Positions 50,419 through 58,815 of a DNA stretch of 64,000 bases are shown here, in pieces. The DNA is taken from the NCBI RefSeq assembly GCF_000282055.1, contig NZ_AKJZ01000016.1:1-64000 (forward strand). The letters are read 5' to 3'. The stretch comes from Flavobacterium sp. CF136 (GTDB taxonomy: Bacteria > Bacteroidota > Bacteroidia > Flavobacteriales > Flavobacteriaceae). Below the pieces are notes generated by a model. It was not told the DNA's origin and made no database searches. It saw nothing but the letters and a program-made list of their open reading frames with translations. The translations under genes were made by a program, and so were the position numbers. Each line of letters begins with the position of its first letter. Positions within the stretch are counted from its first letter, which is position 1.

Positions 50419-52146
50419 TTATTTACTTTCCTGCTCCATTCTCTTCATATTTTTTTCGTGTTCTTTCATATCTTTTGCATGTTGTTTCATGTCTTTTTTA
50501 TGTTGCTCCATATTTTGCTTGTACTGCTTTGAATTTTCTCCATATTTCTGTTCTATATCTTCATTGTATTTCTCCATATCAGCGTTAAACTTTTCCATTG
50601 CCAGATCATATTTCTCCATTTCCTTGTCAAAAATAGCGGATCTTTTTTCCATGATCTCATCTACTTCTTTTTCGTAGGCAGACATGTCAGGTTCATAAGC
50701 TTCCATTTTTTTCTCAAATTCCGCCATTTCTTTTTCAAATTTTTTCATAGCTGCTTTATCTTGTGGATTGGTTGGAGCTACAGGAGGTTTTGGCATTTTT
50801 GACATATCAACAGCTGGGGCTGCCGGCATTGGACCTTCAGGAAACACAGGCATTGTCGGTGGTGCGGGTGGTGCAGGAGATACAGGGTATGTTGGGGAAA
50901 CATCTTGATTTTTAGTTTCTCTAGCTTCTACTACGTGATTTTTGATAACCATTGGTTTATCAATTCCTCCATCAGTAACTAAATTAATTTTTTTAGAACC
51001 ATTGTCGTCAGTTGTAATAATAATTCCACAGCTTTTAATAGCTTCGTTTCCTTCAATCTGGATAGTTTGAACTTCTTCTGTTCCTTTTTGAAGATCAACT
51101 TTGATTGAAGTCAATTCGTTTTTTGAGTTTCTTTTGACATCTGAGATAGTAACATCAACATCGTGATTTTGCTTCAATTTTTCACTCATTACTTTTAATT
51201 CCTGATCGGTTGTTGTTTTTTTAATTTTGTAAACATCAACAGATGATATTTTTTCAGAAACTTCCTTAGCTTCTTTTTTCTCCTGTGCTATTGTTTTAAT
51301 TTGGAACACAAACACAAATGCTACTAGTGCAGGAATTACAGCATAATACTTCCAATAATTCCTTTTTTTTGATTGATTTTTGTTTAACATGACAATTCGT
51401 TTTTTGATTAATGATTGATAAAAATGATTGGTAATGGCAACACAGCTTTCATGTGTTGTTATTTTTAAAAGCGTGTATTGGTACGCTTTTTTGTCTGATA
51501 TTTTTTTTGCTGCTTCACTGTCGGCAATGAATTCAAGATTTTGTAGTATGGCTTTTTTATACAGCCAAATAATTGGATTAAACCAAAACAGTACACAAAA
51601 AATTCTTGAAATTAATACATCAATTGTGTGATTTTGATCGCTGTGCACTTTTTCGTGCTCAATAATACTTTCTAATTCTGTAGAAGTGTACAGTGATGAG
51701 TTGTACACGATATAATCAAAATAAGAAAAAGGAGCGATGTTTTCCTTTATATCAATAAACTTAAAATCAGCTTGTTGTTGTATTTTTTTATTTTTTAAAA
51801 TAGAATTTAAACTGTAAAAATCGAATGTAAATTTTATCATAAAAGCTAAAAAACCAATAGCATAAATGATGAGTGAAACTAAATTCCAATCTATTTCAAA
51901 AGTTTCTTTTTCAATATTTTGCGGAATATATACTTGTGAATAGTTAATATTTGAAATTTGAGGATCAACCCAAATAATTTTGGTATAAACCAAAAATGGC
52001 AAAGCTACTGATGTGATCAAACCGGCCAATAAGAACCAACGACTGCTGTTAAAGAATGTTTCTTGCCGTAACAAAAAATAATAAGTGCAGTAAAACAATA
52101 TTAACAATCCGCTTGATTTTGCGATATATATGAAAAGTGTTTCCAT
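50419..52146 (-). CDS. M56-family (BlaR1-type) membrane metallopeptidase
   Basis: This 575-aa protein has four membrane helices in the first about 280 residues and the zinc motif HEKVH (164-168, 'SIIEHEKVHSDQNH'). A C-terminal periplasmic or cytoplasmic tail follows, with a Pro-rich run ('PVSPAPPAPPTMPVFP') and a highly charged coiled coil rich in Lys, Glu and Met ('MEKYNEDIEQKYGENSKQY'). In BlaR1/MecR1 systems the peptidase cleaves the paired repressor when it senses a signal. The paired repressor gene lies 6 bp upstream. The tail is unlike the penicillin-binding sensor of BlaR1, so the signal is different. Confidence 0.9.
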   Translation of the reverse strand: METLFIYIAKSSGLLILFYCTYYFLLRQETFFNSSRWFLLAGLITSVALPFLVYTKIIWVDPQISNINYSQVYIPQNIEKETFEIDWNLVSLIIYAIGFLAFMIKFTFDFYSLNSILKNKKIQQQADFKFIDIKENIAPFSYFDYIVYNSSLYTSTELESIIEHEKVHSDQNHTIDVLISRIFCVLFWFNPIIWLYKKAILQNLEFIADSEAAKKISDKKAYQYTLLKITTHESCVAITNHFYQSLIKKRIVMLNKNQSKKRNYWKYYAVIPALVAFVFVFQIKTIAQEKKEAKEVSEKISSVDVYKIKKTTTDQELKVMSEKLKQNHDVDVTISDVKRNSKNELTSIKVDLQKGTEEVQTIQIEGNEAIKSCGIIITTDDNGSKKINLVTDGGIDKPMVIKNHVVEARETKNQDVSPTYPVSPAPPAPPTMPVFPEGPMPAAPAVDMSKMPKPPVAPTNPQDKAAMKKFEKEMAEFEKKMEAYEPDMSAYEKEVDEIMEKRSAIFDKEMEKYDLAMEKFNADMEKYNEDIEQKYGENSKQYKQNMEQHKKDMKQHAKDMKEHEKNMKRMEQESK

Positions 52147-52152
52147 AAGCGA

Positions 52153-52521
52153 TTATTTTTCTTCTTTGGGAGTTTCAATCATAGCTAAGATTTCACGTAA
52201 TTCGGCTGCAGATATTTTTTCTTCTTTGGCAAAAAATGAAACCATACTTTTATAGGAGCTATTGAAATAATTATCAATTGCTGTACTCATAAATCCTTTG
52301 CGATAGTCTTCAATACTCACAATTGGATAATACTGATGCGTGTTCCCGAAAGCATTATGACTAACATATCCTTTTTCTTCCAAATTACGCACGATAGTAG
52401 ATAATGTATTATAGTGTGGCTGATCTTCAGTAATTTCTGCCTGAACTTCTTTTACGAAAGCTTTTTTAAGTTTCCATAAAATGTGCATGATTTCTTCTTC
52501 CTTGTTGGTTAACTTTTGCAT
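52153..52521 (-). CDS. BlaI/MecI-family transcriptional repressor
   Basis: This 122-aa winged-helix protein matches the BlaI family ('LTNKEEEIMHILWKLKKAFVKEVQAEI', 'TLSTIVRNLEEKGYVSHNAFGNTHQYYPIVSIEDY'). BlaI repressors bind paired inverted repeats in their own promoter and are removed by cleavage by the M56 partner. Three such sites lie directly upstream. Together with the M56 gene it forms a two-gene operon, 6 bp apart. Confidence 0.93.
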   Translation of the reverse strand: MQKLTNKEEEIMHILWKLKKAFVKEVQAEITEDQPHYNTLSTIVRNLEEKGYVSHNAFGNTHQYYPIVSIEDYRKGFMSTAIDNYFNSSYKSMVSFFAKEEKISAAELREILAMIETPKEEK

Positions 52522-52538
52522 GTGTTGTAATTTTAATT

Positions 52539-52603
52539 CAAACGTACAACTATTTTTTTAGTTACACAACTATAAAAATAGTTATTTAACTTTTTTTATA
52601 GTT
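52539..52603 (-). promoter_or_regulatory. blaI promoter with three phased operators
   Basis: The -7 box TACGTTTG (minus strand, 52539-52546) and a candidate -33 TTG (52567-52569) frame the promoter. Three 16-bp sites, AACTATTTTTTTAGTT (52548), AACTATAAAAATAGTT (52568) and AACTTTTTTTATAGTT (52588), lie with exactly 20 bp between starts. Sites 1 and 2 overlap the spacer and -33 box. Confidence 0.65.
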
Positions 52604-52668
52604 TGCTTAGTGCTTTTTTACAAATAAGTACTTTTAATTCTGATTTTAATTATTGTTTTAAAGAGGCA

Positions 52669-52701
52669 TAAAAAAAAGGCTGTCTTGATTAGACAGCCTT
52701 T
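52669..52701 (-). terminator. Intrinsic terminator of pectate lyase gene
   Basis: Perfect 11-bp stem AAAGGCTGTCT / AGACAGCCTTT followed on the minus strand by a T run, about 30 bp past the stop. Confidence 0.85.
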
Positions 52702-52730
52702 GAATATTATATTTTGAATTTATATATGAA

Positions 52731-53633
52731 TTAATATAAACGTGTAAATAGACCTTTTTTGTTTCCAGATCCTCCGCTGCCGGTAATAGTAATATGGCCA
52801 GTATTTCCGTTTCCATCATAACCCCAGGCTAAATTATTTGTAGCTGTATTATTAGTTACGGTATGAGGAACACTTTGGCCGGCACTTCCTAATTTAAATC
52901 CGTTACCGTCTCCGTTAGTTCCAAAACCATTGTTGCTTGCAGTACAGTTTCTGATCGTTACTGTATATGGCTGACCATAAAGATCCCAACCATCATCAGA
53001 ATTATGATTAGCTGTACAGCCATCAAATACATTATTTTTTCCAGCAGATAATTTACAAGCAAAGCCATCTGCATTTTCCCCTGCGTTTGCAGCATCGTAG
53101 TTGTCGTTTGATTTACATGCGGATACATAATTGTCATGTCCTCCATTATAAATTTGTAAACCTGAATCTCCATTAGCAGAAGTGGTTACATTATTAACAT
53201 AATTATAACCGCCGCCTTGAAAAACTATACCACAATCCGGTGCATTTTTAATTGTCATATTGGTAATATTCCAGTAGCTTCCGTTTACTTTTACTCCCCA
53301 GCTGCCTGATGGCTGACCTGAGCAATTTAAAACACCTCCTGTTAGATTTATTTTAGAACTTGAAGTACCGCTTTTTGCAAGCTCTAAGGTCTGTGTAAGG
53401 TTTATTGTGCCACTAATTGTAATGACATCTCCTGCAGCTGCAGACGAAACAGCGGATCTCAATGCAGATTCGGTTGTAACTGTAGTGCTTTTTGCAGTAA
53501 GAGAACTGTTGTTTGGTGTAACTTCTTCTGAATTAATTGCTGCTTCATTATCCGTTAAAGGAGCTTCGCTGGTTTCACACGCTGTGAAAGAAATTATTGA
53601 ACATAATACAAGTAATTTAAAATTTGTTTTCAT
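52731..53633 (-). CDS. Pectate lyase-like lipoprotein (PL9-type beta-helix)
   Basis: This 300-aa protein has a lipoprotein signal ending TAC (Cys about residue 19) and a right-handed parallel beta-helix rich in Asn, Gly and Thr. The 'ADGFACKLSAGKNNVFDGCTANHNSDDGWDLYG' stretch is typical of PL9 pectate lyases, whose Asp residues bind calcium. It would cleave pectin outside the cell. At 300 aa it is shorter than many PL9 enzymes, and the end 'GSGGSGNKKGLFTRLY' is abrupt, so it may be trimmed or a compact form. It stands alone, with a LacI-like operator at its promoter. Confidence 0.85.
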   Translation of the reverse strand: MKTNFKLLVLCSIISFTACETSEAPLTDNEAAINSEEVTPNNSSLTAKSTTVTTESALRSAVSSAAAGDVITISGTINLTQTLELAKSGTSSSKINLTGGVLNCSGQPSGSWGVKVNGSYWNITNMTIKNAPDCGIVFQGGGYNYVNNVTTSANGDSGLQIYNGGHDNYVSACKSNDNYDAANAGENADGFACKLSAGKNNVFDGCTANHNSDDGWDLYGQPYTVTIRNCTASNNGFGTNGDGNGFKLGSAGQSVPHTVTNNTATNNLAWGYDGNGNTGHITITGSGGSGNKKGLFTRLY

Positions 53634-53756
53634 AATAATTAAAAGGTTTGATAATTTGGTTAATAAATGTGGTTAATAAAGTTTAATTGTTTTTCATGAT
53701 TATTTTTTGATTCCAATGAAAATTTTAAAAAAAAATAAAACATTGATAATCAGCAT

Positions 53757-53777
53757 GTAATCGATTACGCAAACTTA
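53757..53777 (-). promoter_or_regulatory. LacI-like operator at pectate lyase promoter
   Basis: The perfect 12-bp palindrome GTAATCGATTAC (53757-53768) lies directly downstream of a minus-strand -7 box TAAGTTTG (53770-53777), so it should overlap the transcription start. Its central CG and form suit LacI-family repressors. Confidence 0.5.
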
Positions 53778-54044
53778 TGAAAATTTTATTACAAAATTAC
53801 ATATTGTTTAAAAAATATTGACTAAAAATGATTATTACTAAATTATTTCCATTAAAAAATTGAACTTATTCAATTTTTTAACTAACAATTATTTTATTTT
53901 AATTGTTCTTAATTTTAATCTGAAGTAATGATTAAATCCCTAATTCGTTACTATTGTTTGAATATTATAGAAGGTATATTTTGAATTAGAAGCTTTCAAA
54001 AACAATAAACAATTAAAAGGGAACATTAATTTGTTGTTTTTGGT

Positions 54045-54052
54045 TAATTTTG
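54045..54052 (+). promoter_or_regulatory. -7 box of the DUF1684 gene
   Basis: TAATTTTG, 14 bp before the ATG at 54067. It lies after the TTG at 54031, which supports the later start. No clear -33 box was seen. Confidence 0.45.
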
Positions 54053-54066
54053 CTAAAATTTTAACG

Positions 54067-54666
54067 ATGAAAAAAATCTTTATTCTTGTTGTGCTTTTAA
54101 CTTTTAATTTTGGCTTTTGTCAAAAGAAATTTGATCGAATAGATGCTGAAAAATTTCAGAAGAAGATTAATTCAGAATATGCCGATGCGAAGACAAGTCC
54201 GTTGATGGAAACGGATTTAAAAACTTTTAAAACTTTAGACTTTTATCCGCTAAGCAGCAAGTATTATGTGAATGCAAAATTTGTTAAGGCAAAAGATGAA
54301 AAAGTTTTCGAAATGAAAACTTCTACAAGCAGAAAACCCAAATACATAAAATATGGTACCATTTTCTTCTCTATTGATGGTATAGCTTTAAAATTAAACG
54401 TTTATCAGGATATTGAACTTTCAAAGTCTGATGAATATAAAGATTATTTATTTTTGCCGTTTTCAGATAAAACTTGTGGTAAAGAAAGTTATATAGGTGG
54501 AAGATATATAGATTTAAAAATTCCGAAAGGGAATACGATTCTAATTGATTTTAATAAAGCTTACAATCCGTATTGTGCCTATAATCATAAGTATTCATGT
54601 CCAATTGTACCTTTAGAAAATGATCTGAATGTAGAAATTAAAGCCGGAGTAAAAACTTTTCATTAA
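54067..54666 (+). CDS. DUF1684-family exported protein
   Basis: This 199-aa protein has a signal peptide (about residues 1-19, 'MKKIFILVVLLTFNFGFCQ') from the ATG at 54067. The family signature at the C-terminus is 'ILIDFNKAYNPYCAYNHKYSCPIVPLENDLNVEIKAG'. The function of DUF1684 is not known; the two Cys in the signature are invariant-looking. The stop and the next start overlap (TAATG), so it is coupled to the TatD gene. Confidence 0.88.
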   Translation: MKKIFILVVLLTFNFGFCQKKFDRIDAEKFQKKINSEYADAKTSPLMETDLKTFKTLDFYPLSSKYYVNAKFVKAKDEKVFEMKTSTSRKPKYIKYGTIFFSIDGIALKLNVYQDIELSKSDEYKDYLFLPFSDKTCGKESYIGGRYIDLKIPKGNTILIDFNKAYNPYCAYNHKYSCPIVPLENDLNVEIKAGVKTFH

Positions 54667-55313
54667 TGGAATTCTTTAATTTTCATACACATCAATATAC
54701 AAATCAACCTGGTGTTTTAGAACTGGTAAATCAATATCCCCGGGAATTTAATGATTCTCTTCCATTTTATTCTATTGGAATTCACCCATGGTATATTACA
54801 GAAGATCAAATTGATATTGATTTGAAAATTATTGAAGAGAAATTACAAACCGAAAATTGCCTGGCGATTGGAGAATGCGGTTTAGATAAACGAATTGAAA
54901 TCCCGTTAGAATTACAAATTTCAGTTTTTGAAAAACAATTAGCCTTAGCCGAAAAATATAAAAAACCGGTTGTCATACATTGTGTGGCTGCTTTTCAGGA
55001 ATTGATTGCCATTAAGAAAAAAATGAAAATTTCAGTTCCGATGATTGTACATGGTTTTTCAAAAAATGGTCAGCTGGCAGTTCAGCTTATCAAGGAAGGA
55101 TTTTATATTTCGTTTGGAAAATATTTACTGAAGAACCCTGAATTAAAAACTGTTTTTCAGGCCGTTCCAAATGATTGTTTTTTCCTGGAAACTGATACAG
55201 CTGATGAAAATATTCAAAAGGTATATGATTTAGCTTCAGAATATAAAGAGATATCAATCAAAGAATTAAAAGATATTATTTCAGGTAATTTCAAAAGTGT
55301 TTTTAATAAATAA
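54666..55313 (+). CDS. TatD-family metal-dependent hydrolase
   Basis: This 215-aa TIM-barrel protein has the metal ligands HTH ('NFHTHQY', about 6-8), Glu in 'AIGECGLD' (about 72-78), His in 'VVIHCVAAF', His in 'IVHGFSK' and Asp in 'LETDTAD'. TatD proteins are 3'-5' nucleases or D-aminoacyl-type hydrolases. The protein is a little shorter than E. coli TatD (about 260 aa). It overlaps the DUF1684 gene by one base, and tcdA follows by 41 bp. Confidence 0.92.
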   Translation: MEFFNFHTHQYTNQPGVLELVNQYPREFNDSLPFYSIGIHPWYITEDQIDIDLKIIEEKLQTENCLAIGECGLDKRIEIPLELQISVFEKQLALAEKYKKPVVIHCVAAFQELIAIKKKMKISVPMIVHGFSKNGQLAVQLIKEGFYISFGKYLLKNPELKTVFQAVPNDCFFLETDTADENIQKVYDLASEYKEISIKELKDIISGNFKSVFNK

Positions 55314-55354
55314 AAACTATTAACAAAAAACAAAATATAAACAACAAGGAAAAT

Positions 55355-56080
55355 ATGGCAGAGTGGACAGAAAGAGCCGAGCTTTTATTTAAAAAAGAAG
55401 GACTAAATAATTTACAAAACTCAAATGTTTTGGTAGTAGGATTGGGTGGAGTAGGCTCATTTGCAGCTGAGTTTTTAGCAAGGGCGGGAGTTGGAAAAAT
55501 GACAATTGTTGATGGTGATGTAGTAGATATCACTAATATTAACAGGCAATTACCGGCTTTACATTCTACTGTCGGGCAGCCAAAAATTACTATTGTAGGT
55601 GATCGTTTGCTGGATATTAATCCGGAATTAAAACTTACCCGTGTAAAGGAATTTTTGTCTCCTGAACGTGCTTTCGAAATTGTTACTGAAGAGTTTGATT
55701 ATGTCTTGGATTGTATCGATAGCGTAACTCCAAAATTAAATTTAATTATTGCTGCCAAGAGAAAAAGGGTCAAAATTATCAGTAGTATGGGTGCAGGCGG
55801 TAAAATGGAAGCCTCAAAAGTAAAAGTTGCAGATATTACCAATACAGTAAATTGTTTTTTTGCCAAAACGATTCGCAGACGCCTGAAAGAAGTCAAAATT
55901 GATAAATTAAAAGTAGTTTTTTCCTCAGAAATTCAGGATGAATCGAGTTTAAGAATGACTGATGGGTCTAATTATAAAAAATCATTCTACGGAACCAATA
56001 GTTATATGCCTGGTTTGTTTGGTTTATATGCAGCGGAAACGGTTATTCGATATTTAATTAAAAAAGAAAATAAAATCTAA
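55355..56080 (+). CDS. tcdA: tRNA threonylcarbamoyladenosine dehydratase
   Basis: This 241-aa ThiF/E1-like protein closes the t6A ring at position 37 of tRNAs to the cyclic form. It has the ATP-binding 'LVVGLGGVGSFAAEFLARAGVGKMTIVDGDVVDITNINRQ' region and the Arg/Lys-rich C-terminal 'AKTIRRRLKEVKIDKLKVVFSSE'. It follows TatD after 41 bp on the same strand, as often seen in Bacteroidota. Confidence 0.92.
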   Translation: MAEWTERAELLFKKEGLNNLQNSNVLVVGLGGVGSFAAEFLARAGVGKMTIVDGDVVDITNINRQLPALHSTVGQPKITIVGDRLLDINPELKLTRVKEFLSPERAFEIVTEEFDYVLDCIDSVTPKLNLIIAAKRKRVKIISSMGAGGKMEASKVKVADITNTVNCFFAKTIRRRLKEVKIDKLKVVFSSEIQDESSLRMTDGSNYKKSFYGTNSYMPGLFGLYAAETVIRYLIKKENKI

Positions 56081-56124
56081 ATTTATAATATTCCTAATAA
56101 GCTTAAAATACCACAATCGATAAA

Positions 56125-56787
56125 ATGATAAAAACAGTAATTTTTGATATGGATGGCGTAATTGTTGACACAGAACCCGTTCATCGTTATGCCTACTACA
56201 AACAATTCTCAGAATTGGACATTGATGTTACCGAAGAAATGTATACCTCATTTACAGGATTTTCGACCCGTAACACTTTTCAAACGTTAAAAGGCTTTTT
56301 TCCAACAATTGAACATGGAGTTGAAGATTTGATTCAAAGAAAAAGAAGTATTTTTAATGATGCTTTTGACACCAAAGAAGATTTGTATTTACTGGAAGGC
56401 GTTGAAGATTTAATAAAAGATTTATACCATAATAAAATTCAGTTAATTTTGGCTTCTTCGGCATCAAAAGTAACTATTGACCGCGTTTTTACCCGATTCA
56501 ATTTGCATCAGTATTTTTCTGCGATTGTTAGTGGAGAAGATTTTCCACAGTCAAAACCTAATCCTGCAATTTTTGTACATGCAGCTTCTTTATCGGTTGC
56601 TCCAAAAGAAAATTGTATAATAATAGAAGATAGTACCAATGGAGTAAAGGCCGCAAAAGCCGCAGGTATTTTTTGTGTCGGATATAACAGTGAAAATTCG
56701 GCATTACAGGATTTATCAGATGCTGATTTGATTATAAATCATTTCAATGAATTAAATGCTCTAAAAATATCACAGTTGGATGCTTGA
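56125..56787 (+). CDS. HAD-superfamily hydrolase, beta-phosphoglucomutase-like
   Basis: This 220-aa HAD-IA enzyme has the nucleophile motif 'VIFDMDGVIVDTEP' (D8 and acid/base D10), the alpha-helical cap, 'LILASSASK' (motif II), Lys in 'FPQSKPNPAIFVHAA' and 'IIIEDSTNGVKAAKAAG' (motif IV). The family includes beta-phosphoglucomutases and sugar-phosphatases; the exact substrate is not clear. It stands 44 bp after tcdA. Confidence 0.9.
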   Translation: MIKTVIFDMDGVIVDTEPVHRYAYYKQFSELDIDVTEEMYTSFTGFSTRNTFQTLKGFFPTIEHGVEDLIQRKRSIFNDAFDTKEDLYLLEGVEDLIKDLYHNKIQLILASSASKVTIDRVFTRFNLHQYFSAIVSGEDFPQSKPNPAIFVHAASLSVAPKENCIIIEDSTNGVKAAKAAGIFCVGYNSENSALQDLSDADLIINHFNELNALKISQLDA

Positions 56788-56826
56788 ATTAAGTAATATT
56801 TAACATTTTTACCCTTTTTGAATTTG

Positions 56827-56834
56827 TAAATTTG
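56827..56834 (+). promoter_or_regulatory. -7 box of the DUF2911 gene
   Basis: TAAATTTG, 25 bp before the ATG at 56860; no matching -33 box was found. Confidence 0.45.
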
Positions 56835-56859
56835 AAAACAAAACAAATAAACTATTATA

Positions 56860-57702
56860 ATGAAAAAAATTCTTATTGCATTAGCTATTATTTTGGCGCC
56901 TTTTGCTACAGAAGCACAAATAAAAACACCTCAGGCAAGTCCAAAAGGTTATATAAAACAAACTGTTGGTTTAACAGATGTTGAAGTTACTTATTCAAGA
57001 CCAAGTGCCAGAGGCAGGGCTGTATTTGGAAATTTAGTTCCTTTTGGTAAAATATGGAGAACCGGAGCTAATGAAAATACAATTATTAATTTTAGTGATG
57101 ATGTGGTTATTGATGGTAAAACATTAAAAAAAGGAAAATATTCAATTTATACTATTCCTAAAATTGAAAGCTGGGAAGTGATTTTTTATCTTTCTACAGA
57201 TAATTGGGGATTACCTGAAAATTGGAACGAGTCATATGTAGTTTTAAGAACAACTGTTAAAGAAGATGCATTACCAACTCCGGTTGAGTCTTTTACAATT
57301 GGAATCAACGGATTGGATCAGAATTTCGCTTATTTGGAAATGGCTTGGGAAAACTCTCACGTTGCGTTGAAATTTGAAGTTCCTACTTCTAAAATTGCTA
57401 CTGCAAGCATTCAAAAAACTTTGGCAGGCCCAACATGGAACGATTATTATGCAGCATCACAATATCTGTTTCAATCAAACGGGAATATGATTAGTGCCAG
57501 GGATTATGTCGATAAAGCTTTGGAAATGAGTACAGAGAAACCGTATTATCTTACGAGATTAAAATCGTTAATTCAGGCAAAGCAAGGTGATAAAGCAGGT
57601 GCAATAGAAACTGCTAAAATTTCTTTGGCTGCCGCTGAAGCTGCCAATAATCAGGATTACGTAAAAATGAACAAGGATAGTATTTCTGAGTGGAGTAGAT
57701 AA
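56860..57702 (+). CDS. DUF2911-domain exported protein
   Basis: This 280-aa protein has a signal peptide (about residues 1-19, ending TEAQ) and the DUF2911 domain (about residues 25-175: 'YIKQTVGLTDVEVTYSRPSARGRAVFGNLVPFGKIWRTGANENT'). A short TPR-like helical tail ('TLAGPTWNDYYAASQYLFQSNGNMISARDYVDKALEM') follows. The biochemical role is not known; such proteins are common periplasmic or secreted proteins in Bacteroidota. Confidence 0.92.
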   Translation: MKKILIALAIILAPFATEAQIKTPQASPKGYIKQTVGLTDVEVTYSRPSARGRAVFGNLVPFGKIWRTGANENTIINFSDDVVIDGKTLKKGKYSIYTIPKIESWEVIFYLSTDNWGLPENWNESYVVLRTTVKEDALPTPVESFTIGINGLDQNFAYLEMAWENSHVALKFEVPTSKIATASIQKTLAGPTWNDYYAASQYLFQSNGNMISARDYVDKALEMSTEKPYYLTRLKSLIQAKQGDKAGAIETAKISLAAAEAANNQDYVKMNKDSISEWSR

Positions 57703-57726
57703 TTTGCAGTCTGTCTTCAAAAAAAT

Positions 57727-57762
57727 AAAACCCATTTTGATATATTTCAAAATGGGTTTTTT
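57727..57762. terminator. Bidirectional terminator hairpin
   Basis: Perfect 14-bp stem AAAACCCATTTTGA / TCAAAATGGGTTTT between the convergent DUF2911 and aldose epimerase genes, with T runs on both sides. Confidence 0.85.
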
Positions 57763-57780
57763 ATTACGTTTAAAAAAAAA

Positions 57781-58632
57781 TTAAAGGATTTCTATATCAA
57801 ATGAAGTATTGAAAGTTTGTTTTGCTTCTAAAATCAGTATCTCTTCTTTTTTGAATAAATCGCCCGATTTTTCAATAGTATCAGAATAACCAAACCAAGG
57901 TTCAATACAAATAAATGATGCATTCTCTTTGGTCCAGATTCCTAAATTTGGAAAATCCTCAAAATCAACTTTAATATATGGTTTTGAGTTTTCAAGAATA
58001 GTCAACGAATTTGATTCCAGAGTTTTAAAAATTAAAGCATCATTTTCAAATAATTTGTAATTTAATGAAACACCATTTTTGGTAGTTTCTAAAATTTCTG
58101 TTTTAGTGGAAATCAAGCCGTCTTCAAGAAGCGAATATTCCAGTTTTTCTTCTTTTTCAAATTGAATACTGTAATTTGAAAATTCTTTCGGTAAAGCAAA
58201 GGCAGGATGTGCACCTATAGAAAAAGGAATTTGAGTTTCTCCTTTATTGATTACTTTGTAAGCGATTTGAAGTTTATTTTCTTCAAGCAGGTAAATAATC
58301 TGCAATTCAAACTTAAAAGGGTATTTTTGAAGTGTTTCTTCACTATATTCCAAAGAGAAAGTAGCCGAAGATTCTGTTTTTTCAATCAATTGAAATTCCA
58401 TATCACGAGCAAAACCATGTCTTGACAAATGATACTCTTTTTCATTAAATGTATAAGTGTTATTTTTTAAGCTACCTACAATTGGAAAAAGTATAGGGGA
58501 ATGTTTTGGCCAGAAGTCCGGGTTTCCATTCCATATATATTCTTTTTTTTGATTGTCAATTAGCGAAAATAGTTCAGCTCCGGCATGTTTTATAGAAGCG
58601 GTTAGTGTTTTATTGGAAATAGTTGTATTCAA
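57781..58632 (-). CDS. Aldose 1-epimerase family protein
   Basis: This 283-aa beta-sandwich protein belongs to the galactose mutarotase-like superfamily, related to hexose-6-phosphate epimerases. Visible landmarks are 'LSRHGFARDMEF' with a conserved His, 'IPFSIGAHPAFALP' and 'CIEPWFGYSD'. It interconverts anomers of sugars or sugar phosphates in the cytoplasm; the exact sugar is unknown. Confidence 0.9.
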   Translation of the reverse strand: MNTTISNKTLTASIKHAGAELFSLIDNQKKEYIWNGNPDFWPKHSPILFPIVGSLKNNTYTFNEKEYHLSRHGFARDMEFQLIEKTESSATFSLEYSEETLQKYPFKFELQIIYLLEENKLQIAYKVINKGETQIPFSIGAHPAFALPKEFSNYSIQFEKEEKLEYSLLEDGLISTKTEILETTKNGVSLNYKLFENDALIFKTLESNSLTILENSKPYIKVDFEDFPNLGIWTKENASFICIEPWFGYSDTIEKSGDLFKKEEILILEAKQTFNTSFDIEIL

Positions 58633-58815
58633 AATAGTAAGTTTATTTTAAGTTGATTTTATTAATTGTAAATATATTTTTTAAATTTTAGTTTTCAGTT
58701 TAAAAGTGTCAAATTATTATTTTGATAAAATTTTATTAAAACTGAATTATAGCTTTTGTTTTTCTCTGTAAATAGCTTTTTTTTTCATTAATTTGTTATA
58801 CAAATAGGTATAAAT

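Larger units (their letters stand above)
53634..54066. other. Intergenic region between divergent pectate lyase and DUF1684 genes
   Basis: This interval holds both promoters, a LacI-type palindrome at 53757-53768 and a strong AT-rich hairpin at 53852-53881. The stem is 13 bp, TTAAAAAATTGAA / TTCAATTTTTTAA. No small gene was seen. The TTG at 54031 belongs to the leader region, not to the DUF1684 gene. Confidence 0.5.

Noticed and set aside
50297..50677. Plus-strand Cys- and Phe-rich frame
   Set aside because: It is antisense to the M56 coiled-coil tail, whose Lys/Glu/Met codons read as Phe/Ser/Cys on the opposite strand.
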